This document shows positions 34,502-56,776 of a DNA stretch of 64,000 nucleotides, piece by piece. The stretch covers positions 30,678,020-30,742,019 of the forward strand of contig CM067349.1 in assembly GCA_034190875.2 (NCBI GenBank). The letters run 5' to 3'. This DNA is from Urechis unicinctus (Eukaryota > Annelida > Polychaeta > Xenopneusta > Urechidae). The notes below the pieces were generated by a model. That model was given only the letters and a program-made list of their open reading frames with translations, ran no database searches and was not told the origin of the DNA. Positions within the stretch are counted from its first letter, which is position 1, and every line of letters starts with the position of its first letter. The translations under genes and the position numbers were made by a program.

Positions 34502-35715
34502 ATGATGAGTTTCTTATCAAGCATCCGTGGTTTCGAGAAGGATCGACTTTGTGCCACACCCACCACAGTGACTACAATTGGTGGTCGCCAGTACAAAGAG
34601 CGCAAAGAAGGGGGCCTTCTCAAGACAGAACTAGTGAATGAGGGGTTACTTGGTTTTGTGGGGGATGTGAAACCAGATCTACAGGTCGGAGATATCCTAC
34701 CCGGACTTATAATGGGTGAGTAACAGTTAGTGTTTATAGCTTTGTTAAGAGTACTCACATCGCGACTACGCCCGACAAAAAATATTAACACGCCACCTGT
34801 GAGCAGCGCGCTGCTTTGTCATAGCGTTTTCTAAAATCACATGGACTTTTCTGGGGCGCGGTTGCCTCGACCAGTTGGAACCAACAGTTCCATATTTTTT
34901 TGTTGATATTATGGTAGCACCACATGACGACGGGCGTGTGTCTCACTCATTTGCATACTCACCGCGTTGCTAATCGGAGTGAACTCTCTTGGCGTAGCTA
35001 TAAACTCCTTGACTTAACGAGCAGAATACAAGCATATTGCTTCAATTGTTTTGAATAAAAAGTATATATTACATAAATTGAACTTTATAAATGACGTATA
35101 GAAGACAAATACTATAACCAATTGAACAGCCGCCGAATGAAGGATCAGTCTCTTGATTAAGGATGTAATGGATGTCTACAGTGACTTACACGAGTCTATG
35201 CCTTATATTTATAATTCTATCTGCTGTTAATTTGATTCAGTTTGTTTCATATCCAATCCTGCTTTTTCACTACATACTATTTGTTCCATCTATATCTTAT
35301 TGCAGGATCTCAAGACGTTGCAGCTGACCTTGACCTTTTAGCACAGCATAAAGTCACACACTTACTTAATGTGGCTAGCGGGGTCGACAATCTATACCCA
35401 GATAAATTCATATACAAGCGATTAGAGATTTTGGATATTCCTGAAACAGATATAACTCAATACTTCTCTGATTCATTCAAGTTTATTAATGAAGGACGTC
35501 GTTTGGGTTGCGTATTGGTCCACTGTAATGCAGGCATTTCTCGCTCAGCTAGTATTGTTATTGGTTATTTGATGCAGAATGAGTCTTTGACATACCAAGA
35601 AGCTTATGAACTTGTGAAAACTCAGCGACCCGGGATAAGACCTAATGATGGGTTTACGAAACAGCTTAAAGCATTTGAATTGCAATTAACACAGCTTCAT
35701 ACTCACAACGACTAA
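34502..35715 (+). CDS. DUSP19: Dual-specificity protein phosphatase, DUSP19/SKRP1-like
   Basis: Two exons, 34502-34715 and 35306-35715, join in phase 1 to give 207 residues; human DUSP19 is of similar length. The N-terminal part contains VTTIGGRQYKER and a DLQVGDILPGLIMG segment. The second exon starts GSQDVAADLDLLAQHKVTHL, which follows the DUSP19 pattern closely. The catalytic loop HCNAGISRSAS near residue 160 carries the nucleophilic Cys and the phosphate-binding Arg. The general-acid Asp is probably in LDIPETD. Family members dephosphorylate phospho-Tyr and phospho-Ser/Thr and regulate JNK-pathway kinases. The intron contains MITE copy B. Two ATGs are adjacent at the start; the upstream one is used here. 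Confidence 0.9.
34731..35007. mobile_element. MITE, copy B, with clear terminal inverted repeats
   Basis: The left end GTTTATAGCT and right end AGCTATAAAC are inverted copies, and the similarity extends inward about 28 bases imperfectly (AAGAG..TCAC against GTGA..CTCTT). It is the best-preserved copy. It lies in the DUSP19-like intron. Confidence 0.75.
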
Positions 35716-36396
35716 GTGTCGTTTTGCATGGCATAATTTCAACATTGCACTGCAGAGAAAACGATACACTTAGCAATGTGATATTGTGTGTAATATGATG
35801 CAGTAAATTTGATGCACTTGACACTTGTCATAAAAAGCACCGATATTCAGATATTGTCCGAGAAGATAATAAACGTTGCTATGTAATATATCGAAGCATT
35901 CTGTCCTACATAGACATAGAGCACATATAATCACAACAGCTTTCGGATATAATGCTGAGGAATGACTTCATGACTATGACATCAAACTAAATGAATGACT
36001 GCATATTTTGATATCCACCCAAGTTCCATGCCACGCCAAATACCAGCAACAACCCAAGAACTCGGCCAAACATACGTATATTGAGTGATGTAAAGTAATG
36101 CAACTAATACGTTGGAGAGGTAGAGGTTCACGCACACTCAATGATTGTAATATCCGAAAGTTCTGTGTTGACATAGATTCTGACAATGATTACACAAAAT
36201 CATAAGAGTGATTCAATAAAGTATGATTTGAAGGTTAGTATGGATATGAGAGCAGTGATCGCATGAATATATACAGCATAACATCAGCTACAAATGGTGG
36301 TTGGCCCCGAGCACGCAGAAATGACATTTGGAAGTTTGAGAAGATGAATAAATACGTTTCACTGATACCTTGATGTACATTAGTATGTTTTATACA

Positions 36397-47796
<11,400 letters not shown>

Positions 47797-48289
47797 CTGA
47801 AACACGACCATTACTGCTACTATGTCGATGGGTCTACAAGCTCAATGATAATAATGTTTTTCTTGGCTGTACAGAATGAATATGATGACGAAAATGACAG
47901 CAGTAAAAATGTGCTACATTTCTGTATATCTTAACATTCGTGTAACACCAAATATGTCGACATTTGCTGAAGAGATGCTCGTCTCAATCGAGCAATTTAA
48001 GTCTGCATCTCCTTTTGTTTTTCTTTCGCTGCTAAAGCGAGTAGCTTGTAATCCTTTCTTATTATTGTGAACACTACATATGCAAACGAGATGCAAAAGA
48101 GTAATATAATGATGCCATTTCAAGATACAATTGGATGCGCTGTGTTTTATCGAACTATATCCACATGTTGATCTCAAGCAAAAATAGAAATAAACAGAGG
48201 GAATGACTATTTTGTCTGTCCATTACAAAGATTAAAATTTATGGAGTGAATTTACAAACAATTTAAGCTGTTGAAAAGGCATGACACGC

Positions 48290-48930
48290 CCCATGCGGGT
48301 AATGAGTGTACTCCATGTTTAACAATGTAGTAATGTGGGTGATGAGTGTACTCTATGATTAAACTATGAAGGAACGCGGGTAATGAGTGTACTCCATCAT
48401 TAAACCATGTAATAATGTGGGTAATGGGTGTACTCCATGATTAAACTATGGAGGAACACGGGTAATGAGTGTACTCCATCATTAAACCATGTAATAATGT
48501 GGGTAATGGGTGTACTCCATGATTAAAATATGGAGGAATGCGGGTAATGAGTGTACTCCATGATTTAACTATGGGGGAACGCGGGTAATGAGTGTACTCT
48601 ATGATTAAACTATGGAGGAACACGGGTGATGAGTGTACTCCATCATTAAACCATGTAATAATGTGGGTAATGGGTGTACTCCATGATTAAAATATGGAAA
48701 TGCAATGAGTGTACTCCATGATTTAACTATGGGGGAACGCGGGGAATGGGTGTACTCCATGATTAAACTATGGAGGAATGCGGGTAATGAGTGTACTCCA
48801 TGATTTAACTATGGGGGAACGCGGGTGATGGTGTACTCCATGATTAAACTATGGAGGAACGCGGGTAATGAGTGTACTCCATGATTAAACTATGGAGGAA
48901 CGCGGGTAATGAGTGTACTCTATGATTAAA
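48290..48930. repeat. About 41-bp minisatellite, about 15 copies
   Basis: Unit GGGTAATGAGTGTACTCCAT followed by GATTAAACTATGGAGGAACGC, with variants (ATCATTAAACCATGTAATAATGT) and small deletions. Confidence 0.92.
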
Positions 48931-49088
48931 TTGACATTTACTGTGATATTTGACATTGACTCATTACATGTAGGTACAAAGTGGTCTCGACTATTTTAAT
49001 TCCTGACAAAATTACAAACAGATTGGACGTGTAAATCCGCCTCTGTTGTGCTGATTGACCCGGGCCGCGGCTACTATTGAATAGTTTA

Positions 49089-49447
49089 TGTTAAAGGTGT
49101 CTTTTTCTGTGCTATATTCAATTTTGAGTTTCGCTTTTGTCTTGTTTATAAAGGACTCGATTGTAATATTTTCAATGTCTTCAGAACATTATTTACAAAA
49201 ATATGCATGAGTGGCCACCAAGTCAGGTAACTAGGCATGCGTTATTCCGCAATCTTCTGGTATGATCGCCCAAAAGCTGCCTGTTTTAAGCTCTGGATGT
49301 CCAGTAGCGCCCACCACTTGCCATATTTGGGTTATACTTCACGTCCGGTCAAAAATAAGGAATCGAACTTTACAAAGACCATCAAAATAGCCAAAGTTAT
49401 TTTCACAACAGAATTTTCCTGATTTTTGGTGATGTGCACCTTTAACA
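49089..49447. mobile_element. TTAA-flanked MITE, 359 bp
   Basis: The ends TGTTAAAGGTG and CACCTTTAACA are perfect 11-base inverted copies. Read as TTAA target site plus AGGTG terminus, this fits a piggyBac-type non-autonomous element. No coding potential. Only one copy is in the window, so family status is inferred from structure. Confidence 0.5.
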
Positions 49448-50771
49448 TTTGAGAAAATTACACTACTTAAAAAAAGTACAGGTCGGATTTTCGAGTGGTA
49501 GAAAAACAATGTAGTTTTTATGGATCGCGTTTATCAGCCTCATGTTATCACAGCGTTGAACAAACAAAAATGTGATGGTCTCATAAAAGAAGGTAAGCTG
49601 TGAACGTTTGAGCTAAATGATAATATTAACATTCGCGATTTCGACAAAAGCAAGAGAGAAATTATGATATCGTAGTCAGTAAAATATACAAATGCCATCA
49701 TATAAGTGCAGTGTCACGCTGGGCGACCATTCTTGTGAATTGTACGCGCCCAGGTAGCTTTCTGGTTGCCTCGGGCGACTAGGCGACCCTGTATAGAGCT
49801 ACAAAGTGTAACGTCATATCGCTGATAACGGTCCAAACTGGCTCCTTAACACCTTTTCACTGATGCATTCTAGTCCATGTCTGGGAGCTTATATCTCGGT
49901 GAGTACGAAACGGAGAAATATTAAAATTACATGTTTCTCTAGAGAATCACTGGGGCTATAACAAGTGGATGATTCATCAGCTAGAAACAATTTATTGGAC
50001 AAAATGCAAAGCGTCAAAAGTCCTTATAATGCACAGCAATGCAATAGGGATTCCCAGCTGTTGGAGCCAGATTGGCTGTTTTCGCACCTTTTTGCGGGCG
50101 CGACGTAGGGTCGGATGGAATTATACCGACATCACTTTGTATCTCAATACTGTGCGTATTATGCTGCGTTGTATTCGTGCGCATGTCTTGTCAGGAAAAG
50201 ACGTGCCATTATTGCAGGAAATAATGACATTTCAAATCCGCGTGTTTGAAATTGTGAAAAGAACGTGGGTATTGTGATGCAATCACATGGAACTTGATCC
50301 CAAAAATTGTAAATACTCGCTATGCAAATCAAAATAAGCGTTTAGCACTGACAGCACCAACAAAGTCTCGAGGAGAAGGAGGGCAAAGGAGGTTAAATTT
50401 CAGGTGGGTTTTATTGGCATGTCTATAAATGATGAAGCTAGCACCTGCTACAGCAGTGATCCCAATGCTGGATAACTGTGTGTCAATATCCGGATGCCAA
50501 TTCTACTGTGAAAGCTCTGTACACTATGCAAATATGACCATTTGGGTCACCGTGTTTGTGTTGGGGTTTTGTTGAGAGACGAGAACGATTATCCGTAGGT
50601 CGCCGACGTTATTGTAGGTATCTGAGGGTTGATTTCCTGCTAGATAATACCCGAGACTTTATATAAAGTTCTTTTCTCTTTATTTGTCTCTGCTGACTGG
50701 CACGCTCTTTCTTGTATTTTTATCTGCGTGTCTATGTCTTTGTCTCGGCGTGCGGTTTCCATATGTTCTTT

Positions 50772-51239
50772 CTATGTTGTCTGATGATCTGATTCTTGAA
50801 TTGTTTTTTGTGTGTGTCTGATGCTGTCGTATTTATAGTGAAAGATGGGGGTGGCTTGATGTGGTGAACTGTGATTGATTAATCGGGGGCTTGGGGTCAT
50901 TCGGACTGACTTGCAATTATCAAGAGTAGCATAGAGACTGGGGGTACGAGCGCAGTTTCCAAATGGACGCACATGAGCCAGCGAACCGCTCGCACCTATG
51001 TTGTCAACCAGCCCTTCCAGCCCCATATGGTCCAGGACCACTAAAGAGAGCGACAGCAATGTCAACAATCTACACCAAGAACCCTGCGAAATAAGCGCTT
51101 CTAAACAACTCACGCGCTCCAAAAGGTCCTCATACTTTGATTCCAAATCCCTCACCTCAATCTCAAGGTCCACCTTCACCTCCCATATATGCTCCACATC
51201 TGCCCGCAGCTCGGCCACCACCTGTTCATTGGTGCTCAT
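50772..51239 (-). CDS. Small coiled-coil protein at the Polinton left end (uncertain)
   Basis: A 155-codon frame from ATG at 51239. The first 50 residues are heptad-like and acidic (AELRADVEHIWEVKVDLEIE), a plausible coiled coil. From about residue 105 the frame runs through the left terminal repeat and stops in flanking host DNA, which a native element gene would not do. The original stop was probably lost or the C-terminal part is not coding. I do not recognise the family. Confidence 0.35.
   Translation of the reverse strand: MSTNEQVVAELRADVEHIWEVKVDLEIEVRDLESKYEDLLERVSCLEALISQGSWCRLLTLLSLSLVVLDHMGLEGLVDNIGASGSLAHVRPFGNCARTPSLYATLDNCKSVRMTPSPRLINHSSPHQATPIFHYKYDSIRHTQKTIQESDHQTT
50925..50996. 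repeat. Polinton left terminal inverted repeat
   Basis: The outer 51 bases match the reverse complement of the right end with only a few differences. The core TACGAGCGCAGTTTCCAAAT is identical on both sides. Weaker identity continues to the CGCTCGCACCT block. Confidence 0.92.
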
Positions 51240-51262
51240 TATATACCTCAGCTCTCATCTGT

Positions 51263-53504
51263 TCAACAGATCGACGCGTGCCCATAGGCCAGAGTGTCTA
51301 CACCACCTGGAGCAATCCACCGCTTTGAGTCAAAAGGGGAGAGTGACACCTTGTTAACGTGGAGCCCATATATTTGGTTGCAGTCACTCCTGAGCATGGT
51401 AGTCACCCATGTTCTTACACCCGAACACGCTCCAGACCTTCTGTGCATGGACATAGTCTACAGCAGATATACCCTCCTCAGAGAGCTTGCTCAGAGAGCT
51501 TGGTGTTAGAGGGGAATCAAACTTATCCCAGCCGTCCATGAACTCATAGGGGAAGACTCCTTGCACAACAGCAACCGCCGCTTCATCTGGTCTGGCTCAT
51601 ATTTCGCCGTCACAGCAAAGGCATCTGGGTTATTAGCAGACACCAGCTTATCAAGCGAGGCCAGGAGGAACTGCGCACTGTCAATGAAGCGCAACTGTCC
51701 AAGCGACAGGGAAATATACTTCTCCATGTTGTTGTGAATACAGTTCATGTTCCCCTCCACTTTGCTTATACCCTGCATCAAGAGATGGGAGTCATAGCCC
51801 TGCAGGTTATGGAACACCACATGGATGAGTGTTGTCCTGGGCCGAAGTTTCAGATTGCACACGTTATGGACTGGCCCTCTGTACAAGCCTGTTATATGGC
51901 AGTAATCGCGGACAGAGTCACAGCCCAGTTTTTTTCTTGCACACGTGACAGTGGGTTGCAGCTTTATGTGCCCTTCTATCCTCCTGAGTCATCCGCATAG
52001 GGACAGGCTTGGACAGAACTGCTTTGATCTTTTGCTCCTCCTGCTGCATAGCCTGTAAGAACTTCTCCACAGCATCGCTTCCTCTGTAAACCACAGGTGC
52101 ATGGTTTGGTCTTACCGTCACACCGAACAACCACATAGCCGTAGCCGCATCCTTGGTGTTCCTGTGTTCTCTGCGTGTTGCTCTTACCAGGATTAAGCGC
52201 AGGACCCGGAAGCTTCACTGTGAGCGCCTCAAAGTCAGCATAGATGACGTAGGGTGCAGCAAGCTGTTTCTGCCAGTTCTGGATGGATAATATGTACTTC
52301 CCTTCCTCAGGCATATCCACTCGCACAGCAGTTTGCCCTATCCCCATGCACTCAGGCTTAAGCGCCAGGAGCAGACCCTGTGTGGTATATCCATGCAGAC
52401 ATAGCTCACAGAAGAACTTGCGCTCTGGTCATACAGCAAGCGGTTCAGGTCTTTGATTTGCGTGTAATGAAACTTGCCGTCCTTCTCAATCAGCATGAGG
52501 TTTATACGGGTACTAGAGTGCTTACTGATGCGGTGTACGATAGTGGTCTTCCCATCCCAGCCAAAAACGTTCAAGGCTAGGTTAGCATGCTTTTCTATAT
52601 TCTCAACATGCGACACCGGTGTAGGATATTCTACACCTGCACCCTCTAGCAGATCTAAGAGCCACTGAATGTTGTATTTTGATGGTCGCTGTGGGTCCTT
52701 GGCAACCGGGTGCAGAGCGGCTACAATAGCCCATAGAATGCAGAAGTCTTCCCAGTTCTTTACGTTTATGATGGCCTGCTTAGCCGCCAGCGAAGCCGGA
52801 AGTTGCAGGTAGGAGCCACCCAATAACGGTTGGTAGTTGGCAATATCAATCCACAGAGTTGTGACCGCTTCAAACTCCCAGCCAGAACCTTGGCTGGTCC
52901 ACTTCTCCAACCGCTCTTGGATATTAACAGCACTCTGGTCCAGCACAATGCCCACGTCCTCAGAGGAAAGAACCACCTGCTGCTTATTACGCAACACAGG
53001 CTCAAAATACTCAGTGCTATCATCATCGGCGTGCTTGGAGAGTCTTACCTTAAGGGCAAACTGACACTTGATTCCACCTAGCTCTTCCAGCTCACCAGTC
53101 AAAACTTTATGCATCTTCCGACGCATGCCCTTAAAGAACACCATAAGGTCCGAGCCAGGAACATTCATCACCCATCCACGCAAATAGTTTTTAACAGCCC
53201 ACTTAGTCTTCTTGAACTCAAGACGCGCTGTGGGAACTGGGGTCTGGGTTGCGGGCACTGGTCTGCGTGGGGCAGGGACAGGTCGGCGTGGGGCAGGGAT
53301 AGGTCTGCATGAGGTAGCAGTGGGGACAGGGGTGTGAGCCACCCCAGCCCTGAATCTAGCCAACATCTCCTTGTATATACGATCATATTCATTACGCACT
53401 TGGAGTGCTTTGAGTGAAACCTTAGAGCGTGTATAAGGAGGCTTAAAACCGTGAATTGAAACATAATCGTATCGGGCTTCACGTGCTCGCTGATTATGAG
53501 TCAT
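51263..53504 (-). pseudogene. Protein-primed-type DNA polymerase B, broken and lacking the palm domain
   Basis: The N-terminal segment (ATG at 53504, open to about 52424) has a Pro-rich spacer with three APRRPVPA-like repeats, then the conserved stretch around WTSQGSGWEFEAV and KNWEDFCILWAI. The exonuclease domain follows in other frames: YADFEAL (Exo I) near 52230 and FHNLQGYDSHLLM (Exo II) near 51800. Frame changes fall at about 52400, 52130, 51900 and 51550. At about 51385-51395 the sequence jumps from just before the expected Exo III motif to the polymerase C-terminus (FDSKRW, TLAYGH). The polymerase motifs A, B and C expected in between are absent from the element. In intact relatives this enzyme replicates the element from a protein primer. 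It cannot be functional here. Confidence 0.9.
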
Positions 53505-53907
53505 GTTTACTATACACTTCCATTAGTCTAAAAGGGAATTTGTTGATACACAAAAGACAACGACAATACAGGGAGCGGACTTTGACCTTGTTAGCAGCGC
53601 CCCAGAATCCCCGTTCAGTGGCGCCGGCTGGCGAGTGAGTGTCCCCAGCTATAGGCCGTTGTGAAGCAATTTTTTGGGCATAACGATGACTACTGTGGTT
53701 GACTTTATCGAACCCACAATCCATACACAATCCTACCTTATCATTTTTTATAGCCTTCTGACAACCCGTACAAAGACGATAAATGACACCATGTTTTATC
53801 TTATATCTGTGTAATCCACAAAACTCTTGCTCTTGCGTACAGGGCCTGTTACAGGGGTGTTTCTTTCCGAGTAATATCCATGGGCACTTATTGTTAAATA
53901 CTACCAT
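53494..53907 (-). CDS. Cys-rich zinc-binding protein of the Polinton
   Basis: A 137-residue frame from ATG at 53907. Its first 70 residues carry an ordered set of metal ligands: CPWILLG, then CNRPC, FCGLH, CTGC and CMDC. This looks like a small treble-clef plus zinc-ribbon arrangement. The C-terminal half overlaps the start of the polymerase frame by 11 bases and is less structured. It lies between integrase and polymerase. I infer a nucleic-acid-binding or regulatory role from the zinc pattern only; the family is not named. Confidence 0.55.
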   Translation of the reverse strand: MVVFNNKCPWILLGKKHPCNRPCTQEQEFCGLHRYKIKHGVIYRLCTGCQKAIKNDKVGLCMDCGFDKVNHSSHRYAQKIASQRPIAGDTHSPAGATERGFWGAANKVKVRSLYCRCLLCINKFPFRLMEVYSKHDS

Positions 53908-53935
53908 TGTTATATATATATAAATCTCTATTAGT

Positions 53936-54902
53936 CTAATTGGTAATACCATCTGGTGGCAACTGGGTATCGGAATGCACCTCAAGCATCTCCTCCTTTA
54001 TAAAACCACGGAGCGGTCCATCCAACAAATAGTAAAGTACAGGCTCACCAGATTTATTGACAGAGCGTCCTATCCGGTAAACATTGAGTGACCACACAGG
54101 GTCAGTGGCCCGCCGGCGCTGGTCTTGCTCTGCCTCACCAGGCTGGTAGAGGTAGCGAACGCCAACATCAGAGGGAAGCTTTTGCTCTTTGACCCCCAGC
54201 GGGCGCCCTGGTACAACTGCAGAGGGCTTTTGTGCAACTCATTTTGCCTTTATAGCATCTTTAGGTTTTTTTCCAGTCAAGCGGGTCACCTCATTATTTA
54301 TCGCAGAGACTACAGCCTGCAGCCGAGAAACCCACTCCGTCGATCGTGTTCCAGTATCCCTTAACTCTACGGCATACTGGTGACCAAAGAGTCTCTCAGC
54401 CAGTGTTCGGTTAAAGCGTTCCACTATACCCTGGTCTCGACTGATACTGTTTTACTAACAGCTGATTCACTACTCCCATAAACTCCCGTCCGGGGTCGAC
54501 CTGAAGTAGTTTGGGCCACCCCAGCGATCCTCGCTTGTATATCCACTGCAATGCACCTGCGACCTCTTTAGCCTCTTTTGTAGTTAATGGCTCAGCCGCC
54601 TTGTAACGTGAGGCCACATCAACCACTGTTAGGGCATACTTGTAAGTCCGGCGCTTCACAACCTCATGAGGAAGGAATAAGAGATCGGCTTGGTGAACCT
54701 CATTAGGGACAGGGACATCAAACTTTGGTCTGGGAATGTGTTTTGGCACTGGCAGGTAGATTTGCCATATAGCTTGCTATGTTAGCCACCCCCTGGCAAC
54801 TTCCTCAGAAACCCTCGCTTCTGTTGCAAACTTCTTGATAGCTGTAATGCCTTTCCAGTAGCCCTTAGGACTATAGTAGATATTTTGCATGCGACGATCC
54901 AT
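53936..54902 (-). pseudogene. Retroviral-type (rve) integrase, Polinton, interrupted
   Basis: The frame begins at ATG 54902. The catalytic core shows the first Asp in HQADLLFLP, the second in LQVDPGREFMG, and the Glu in VERFNRTLAE with the expected spacing, but the last lies in a different frame. Breaks: an in-frame TAG at 54777-54779, a one-base frame change near 54430 just before the catalytic Glu, and a TGA at 54239-54241 in the C-terminal region, which otherwise stays readable to a TAG at 53936. The protein would be about 320 residues, normal for Polinton integrases. It inserts element DNA and creates the target duplication. Three lesions make it inactive. Confidence 0.9.
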
Positions 54903-54932
54903 ACAAAGTAAATGCCCGAGTCTCCAAATGAC

Positions 54933-55361
54933 CTACTTGGCAAGCCTGTATGCAACTAGCCCAGTCGCAGCCATACCCACCTCATGCCCTTTTTGACCAT
55001 CTGAGGGCTCGTAGATGTCTGAAAGCTGCGGCTCAGAGCCCAGCGGGTCGACGGTTTTATTCGTAATCAGGGAGTACTCACGCATAGCCTCGTCTGCATC
55101 CCTATAAGTATGCGCAGCCCATGTTGGCCACGCCCACCTTTCCGGAGGCTTGCTCATTGATATTGGCTCGTCAGCTTCGTCTCTAGCATCCGTAAGCACG
55201 GCCTTAGCCTCTCGGAGCTCTCACAGAAGCTTATTTTGATTGGCTTTTCAAGCTGCAGCACCCTTTCGTCCTGCCGCAACCCTTTTAGCGTTTTTCGTAG
55301 TGGTCACTGACGTTATCTCCACCGGTGTTGTCTCCTCTTGATTCGTGTTCGTTTCTTCCAT
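54933..55361 (-). pseudogene. Polinton protein of unknown function, two nonsense codons
   Basis: From ATG at 55361 a 142-codon frame contains TGA at 55248-55250 and 55221-55223. The part before the stops is Thr/Glu-rich then basic (KNAKRVAAGRKG). The part after is acidic with WAWPTWAAHTY and ends in a small Ala/Gly-rich hydrophobic stretch (EVGMAATGLVAYRLAK). Both stops could come from CGA codons by C-to-T change, consistent with methylation-driven decay. The gene sits just upstream of the integrase on the same strand. Function not known. Confidence 0.5.
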
Positions 55362-55402
55362 GTTTACTTACTAAATTTATTTGTCCAATTGACAGCTCTT
55401 AG

Positions 55403-55510
55403 TAAGCACCTGTAATAGCGTAATTAAGCACCTGTTATAGCAGAGTTAAGCACCTGTTATAACGGAGTTAAGCACATGCTATAGCAGAGTTAAACACATA
55501 CTATAGCAAG
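55403..55510. repeat. Five tandem 22-bp repeats inside the Polinton
   Basis: Exact 22-base period: TAAGCACCTGTTATAGCAGA plus GT, with copies starting at 55403, 55425, 55447, 55469 and 55491. It occupies nearly the whole gap between two minus-strand genes. The unit has a weak inner dyad (CTGTTATAG/CTATAACAG). It could be a regulatory or origin-like iteron array, or a simple minisatellite. Confidence 0.88.
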
Positions 55511-55890
55511 GAAGTGGTGTCTTCCTCTCCACCGGCCCCTATTGATTCGGTGCTTGTTTTTCCAAATTGACAGTGCTTAATTGTTGTTAAAGCCGCGGTT
55601 AATGGAGCTAAAAACGGGTCAGCCTTGAGGTCTGTAATTAGCTTTAGCTGGTGTTCTGGTGGGATTGGTAGAAGCATACAAGCAATACCTGAGTATAGCT
55701 GTAGCAATGATTGACCTAGAGTGCGTGTCATGCTAGCGCCTAGCTGAGCCTCGTATCTCACATACAGCTTTATGATCTCTTCATCAGACATTGATTCAAC
55801 CTGGTCAATTGTAAGGCGCTCCAAACCAAGGTACTGATGGGCCTGACCCGCGGCTATGACGGCAGCAAGCCTATCTCTCTTAGAAGACAT
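55501..55890 (-). CDS. Conserved Polinton protein of unknown function
   Basis: 129 residues from ATG at 55890. It opens SSKRDRLAAVIAAGQAHQYL and continues with a helical acidic segment (TIDQVESMSDEEIIKLYVRY) and LYSGIACMLLPI. Late in the protein LTAALTTIKHC precedes a Gly/Glu-rich tail. The gene is uninterrupted and lies next to the packaging ATPase. I recognise the pattern as typical of Polinton cargo but cannot assign a role. Its last residues overlap the 22-bp repeat array. Confidence 0.55.
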   Translation of the reverse strand: MSSKRDRLAAVIAAGQAHQYLGLERLTIDQVESMSDEEIIKLYVRYEAQLGASMTRTLGQSLLQLYSGIACMLLPIPPEHQLKLITDLKADPFLAPLTAALTTIKHCQFGKTSTESIGAGGEEDTTSLL

Positions 55891-56098
55891 ATCTACACCA
55901 GGGGTCAACTAGGTTCCGCTCCCCCAGACTTTGTCTCCACTAAGCTAGTCGTGTCCTGTTCAGGGAGTTTATCAATAATGGTATCAGGATCCATGAATAT
56001 ACTTATATGCCTTGAGCTTCAAAATACTGCACCGCTACCCAGATGAAGAAACCTAAATTGGTTACTGAGGCATCGGCTGCTATCAAGGCAAATTAACT

Positions 56099-56776
56099 TC
56101 AATCGACGGCATATGCAGTAGGTTGATCAGTCTTCAGCAGCAGTTTTGCGTGCTTGGTCTTTGCTAGTAGTTGGCGTACTGTGGCACGTTCCTCCTTTGT
56201 TGGAACTACATCATTTACACGTAAAGCGTCTTCAAACGAGTCACAGTCCTTGGTGTGAAAGAGCACCATCCAGCGAGTCTGCTCACGTAAGTCCTTCAGC
56301 ACAGAGTTGTACTTTTGGGTGAGGACCCAGACACTTTGCTGCGCATGGCGTCCGCTAAAGGCGAGTTTGGATAACATGTCTTTATTCTTGGTTAGGGCCT
56401 TTGTAGCCGAACAGTCATCAATAATGTAGAGAGTATGCTCGCCCTTAAAACAATGGTAGAAAGACCTCAGGTGGTCATGGAGCCGCTCCCCTGGATCAAT
56501 GACGTAGACCTCTGAATCATCCCACACCCATGACCCCGACTGATAGGCCTCGTTGAAACGTATGGTAGGGCAGAGGATTACAATATGCTCGAAGGCACAG
56601 AAGAAGGGCCCTTCAAGTAGGTCGAGGATGAATGCGGTTTTCCCACATCCTGTCTGCCTACAAACAATTGCTGAACAGGGACCATCTGGAAATGTAAACT
56701 CAGGTTTTGGTTTCATCAAAACCTTGTTAGTAGACTGCGCTGACGAACCTGCCATCTTTAATGTTAAGCTGTGCAT
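56099..56776 (-). CDS. A32/FtsK-type genome-packaging ATPase
   Basis: 225 residues, uninterrupted. Walker A is RQTGCGKTAF near residue 42 and Walker B is HTLYIIDDCSA near residue 118. A conserved sensor region reads SGRHAQQSVWVLTQ, and an Arg-rich segment (DLREQTRW) follows. This is the compact HerA/FtsK-superfamily packaging ATPase shared by Polintons, adintoviruses and NCLDV; it pumps genome DNA into the capsid. The ATG at 56776 overlaps the end of the capsid gene by 13 bases; a second ATG at 56755 is also possible. The position directly after the capsid gene is a typical morphogenetic order. It is the best preserved core gene of the element. Confidence 0.92.
   Translation of the reverse strand: MHSLTLKMAGSSAQSTNKVLMKPKPEFTFPDGPCSAIVCRQTGCGKTAFILDLLEGPFFCAFEHIVILCPTIRFNEAYQSGSWVWDDSEVYVIDPGERLHDHLRSFYHCFKGEHTLYIIDDCSATKALTKNKDMLSKLAFSGRHAQQSVWVLTQKYNSVLKDLREQTRWMVLFHTKDCDSFEDALRVNDVVPTKEERATVRQLLAKTKHAKLLLKTDQPTAYAVD

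Larger units (their letters stand above)
47797..50924. other. Upstream flank or first-intron sequence of the integrin gene
   Basis: The first recognised integrin exon starts in phase 2, so an upstream coding exon with the signal peptide must exist. I searched this interval on the minus strand and found no convincing one. The interval holds a minisatellite (48290-48930) and a TTAA-flanked MITE (49089-49447), then AT-rich unique-looking DNA up to the Polinton. Confidence 0.45.

Noticed and set aside
48290..48930. CRISPR-like regular repetition.
   Set aside because: Units are contiguous tandem copies without unique spacers, in an animal nuclear genome; the same applies to the other minisatellites.
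53936..54902. LTR retrotransposon as source of the integrase.
   Set aside because: No reverse transcriptase, gag or long terminal repeats are present, while polymerase B, packaging ATPase and capsid genes share the same delimited element.
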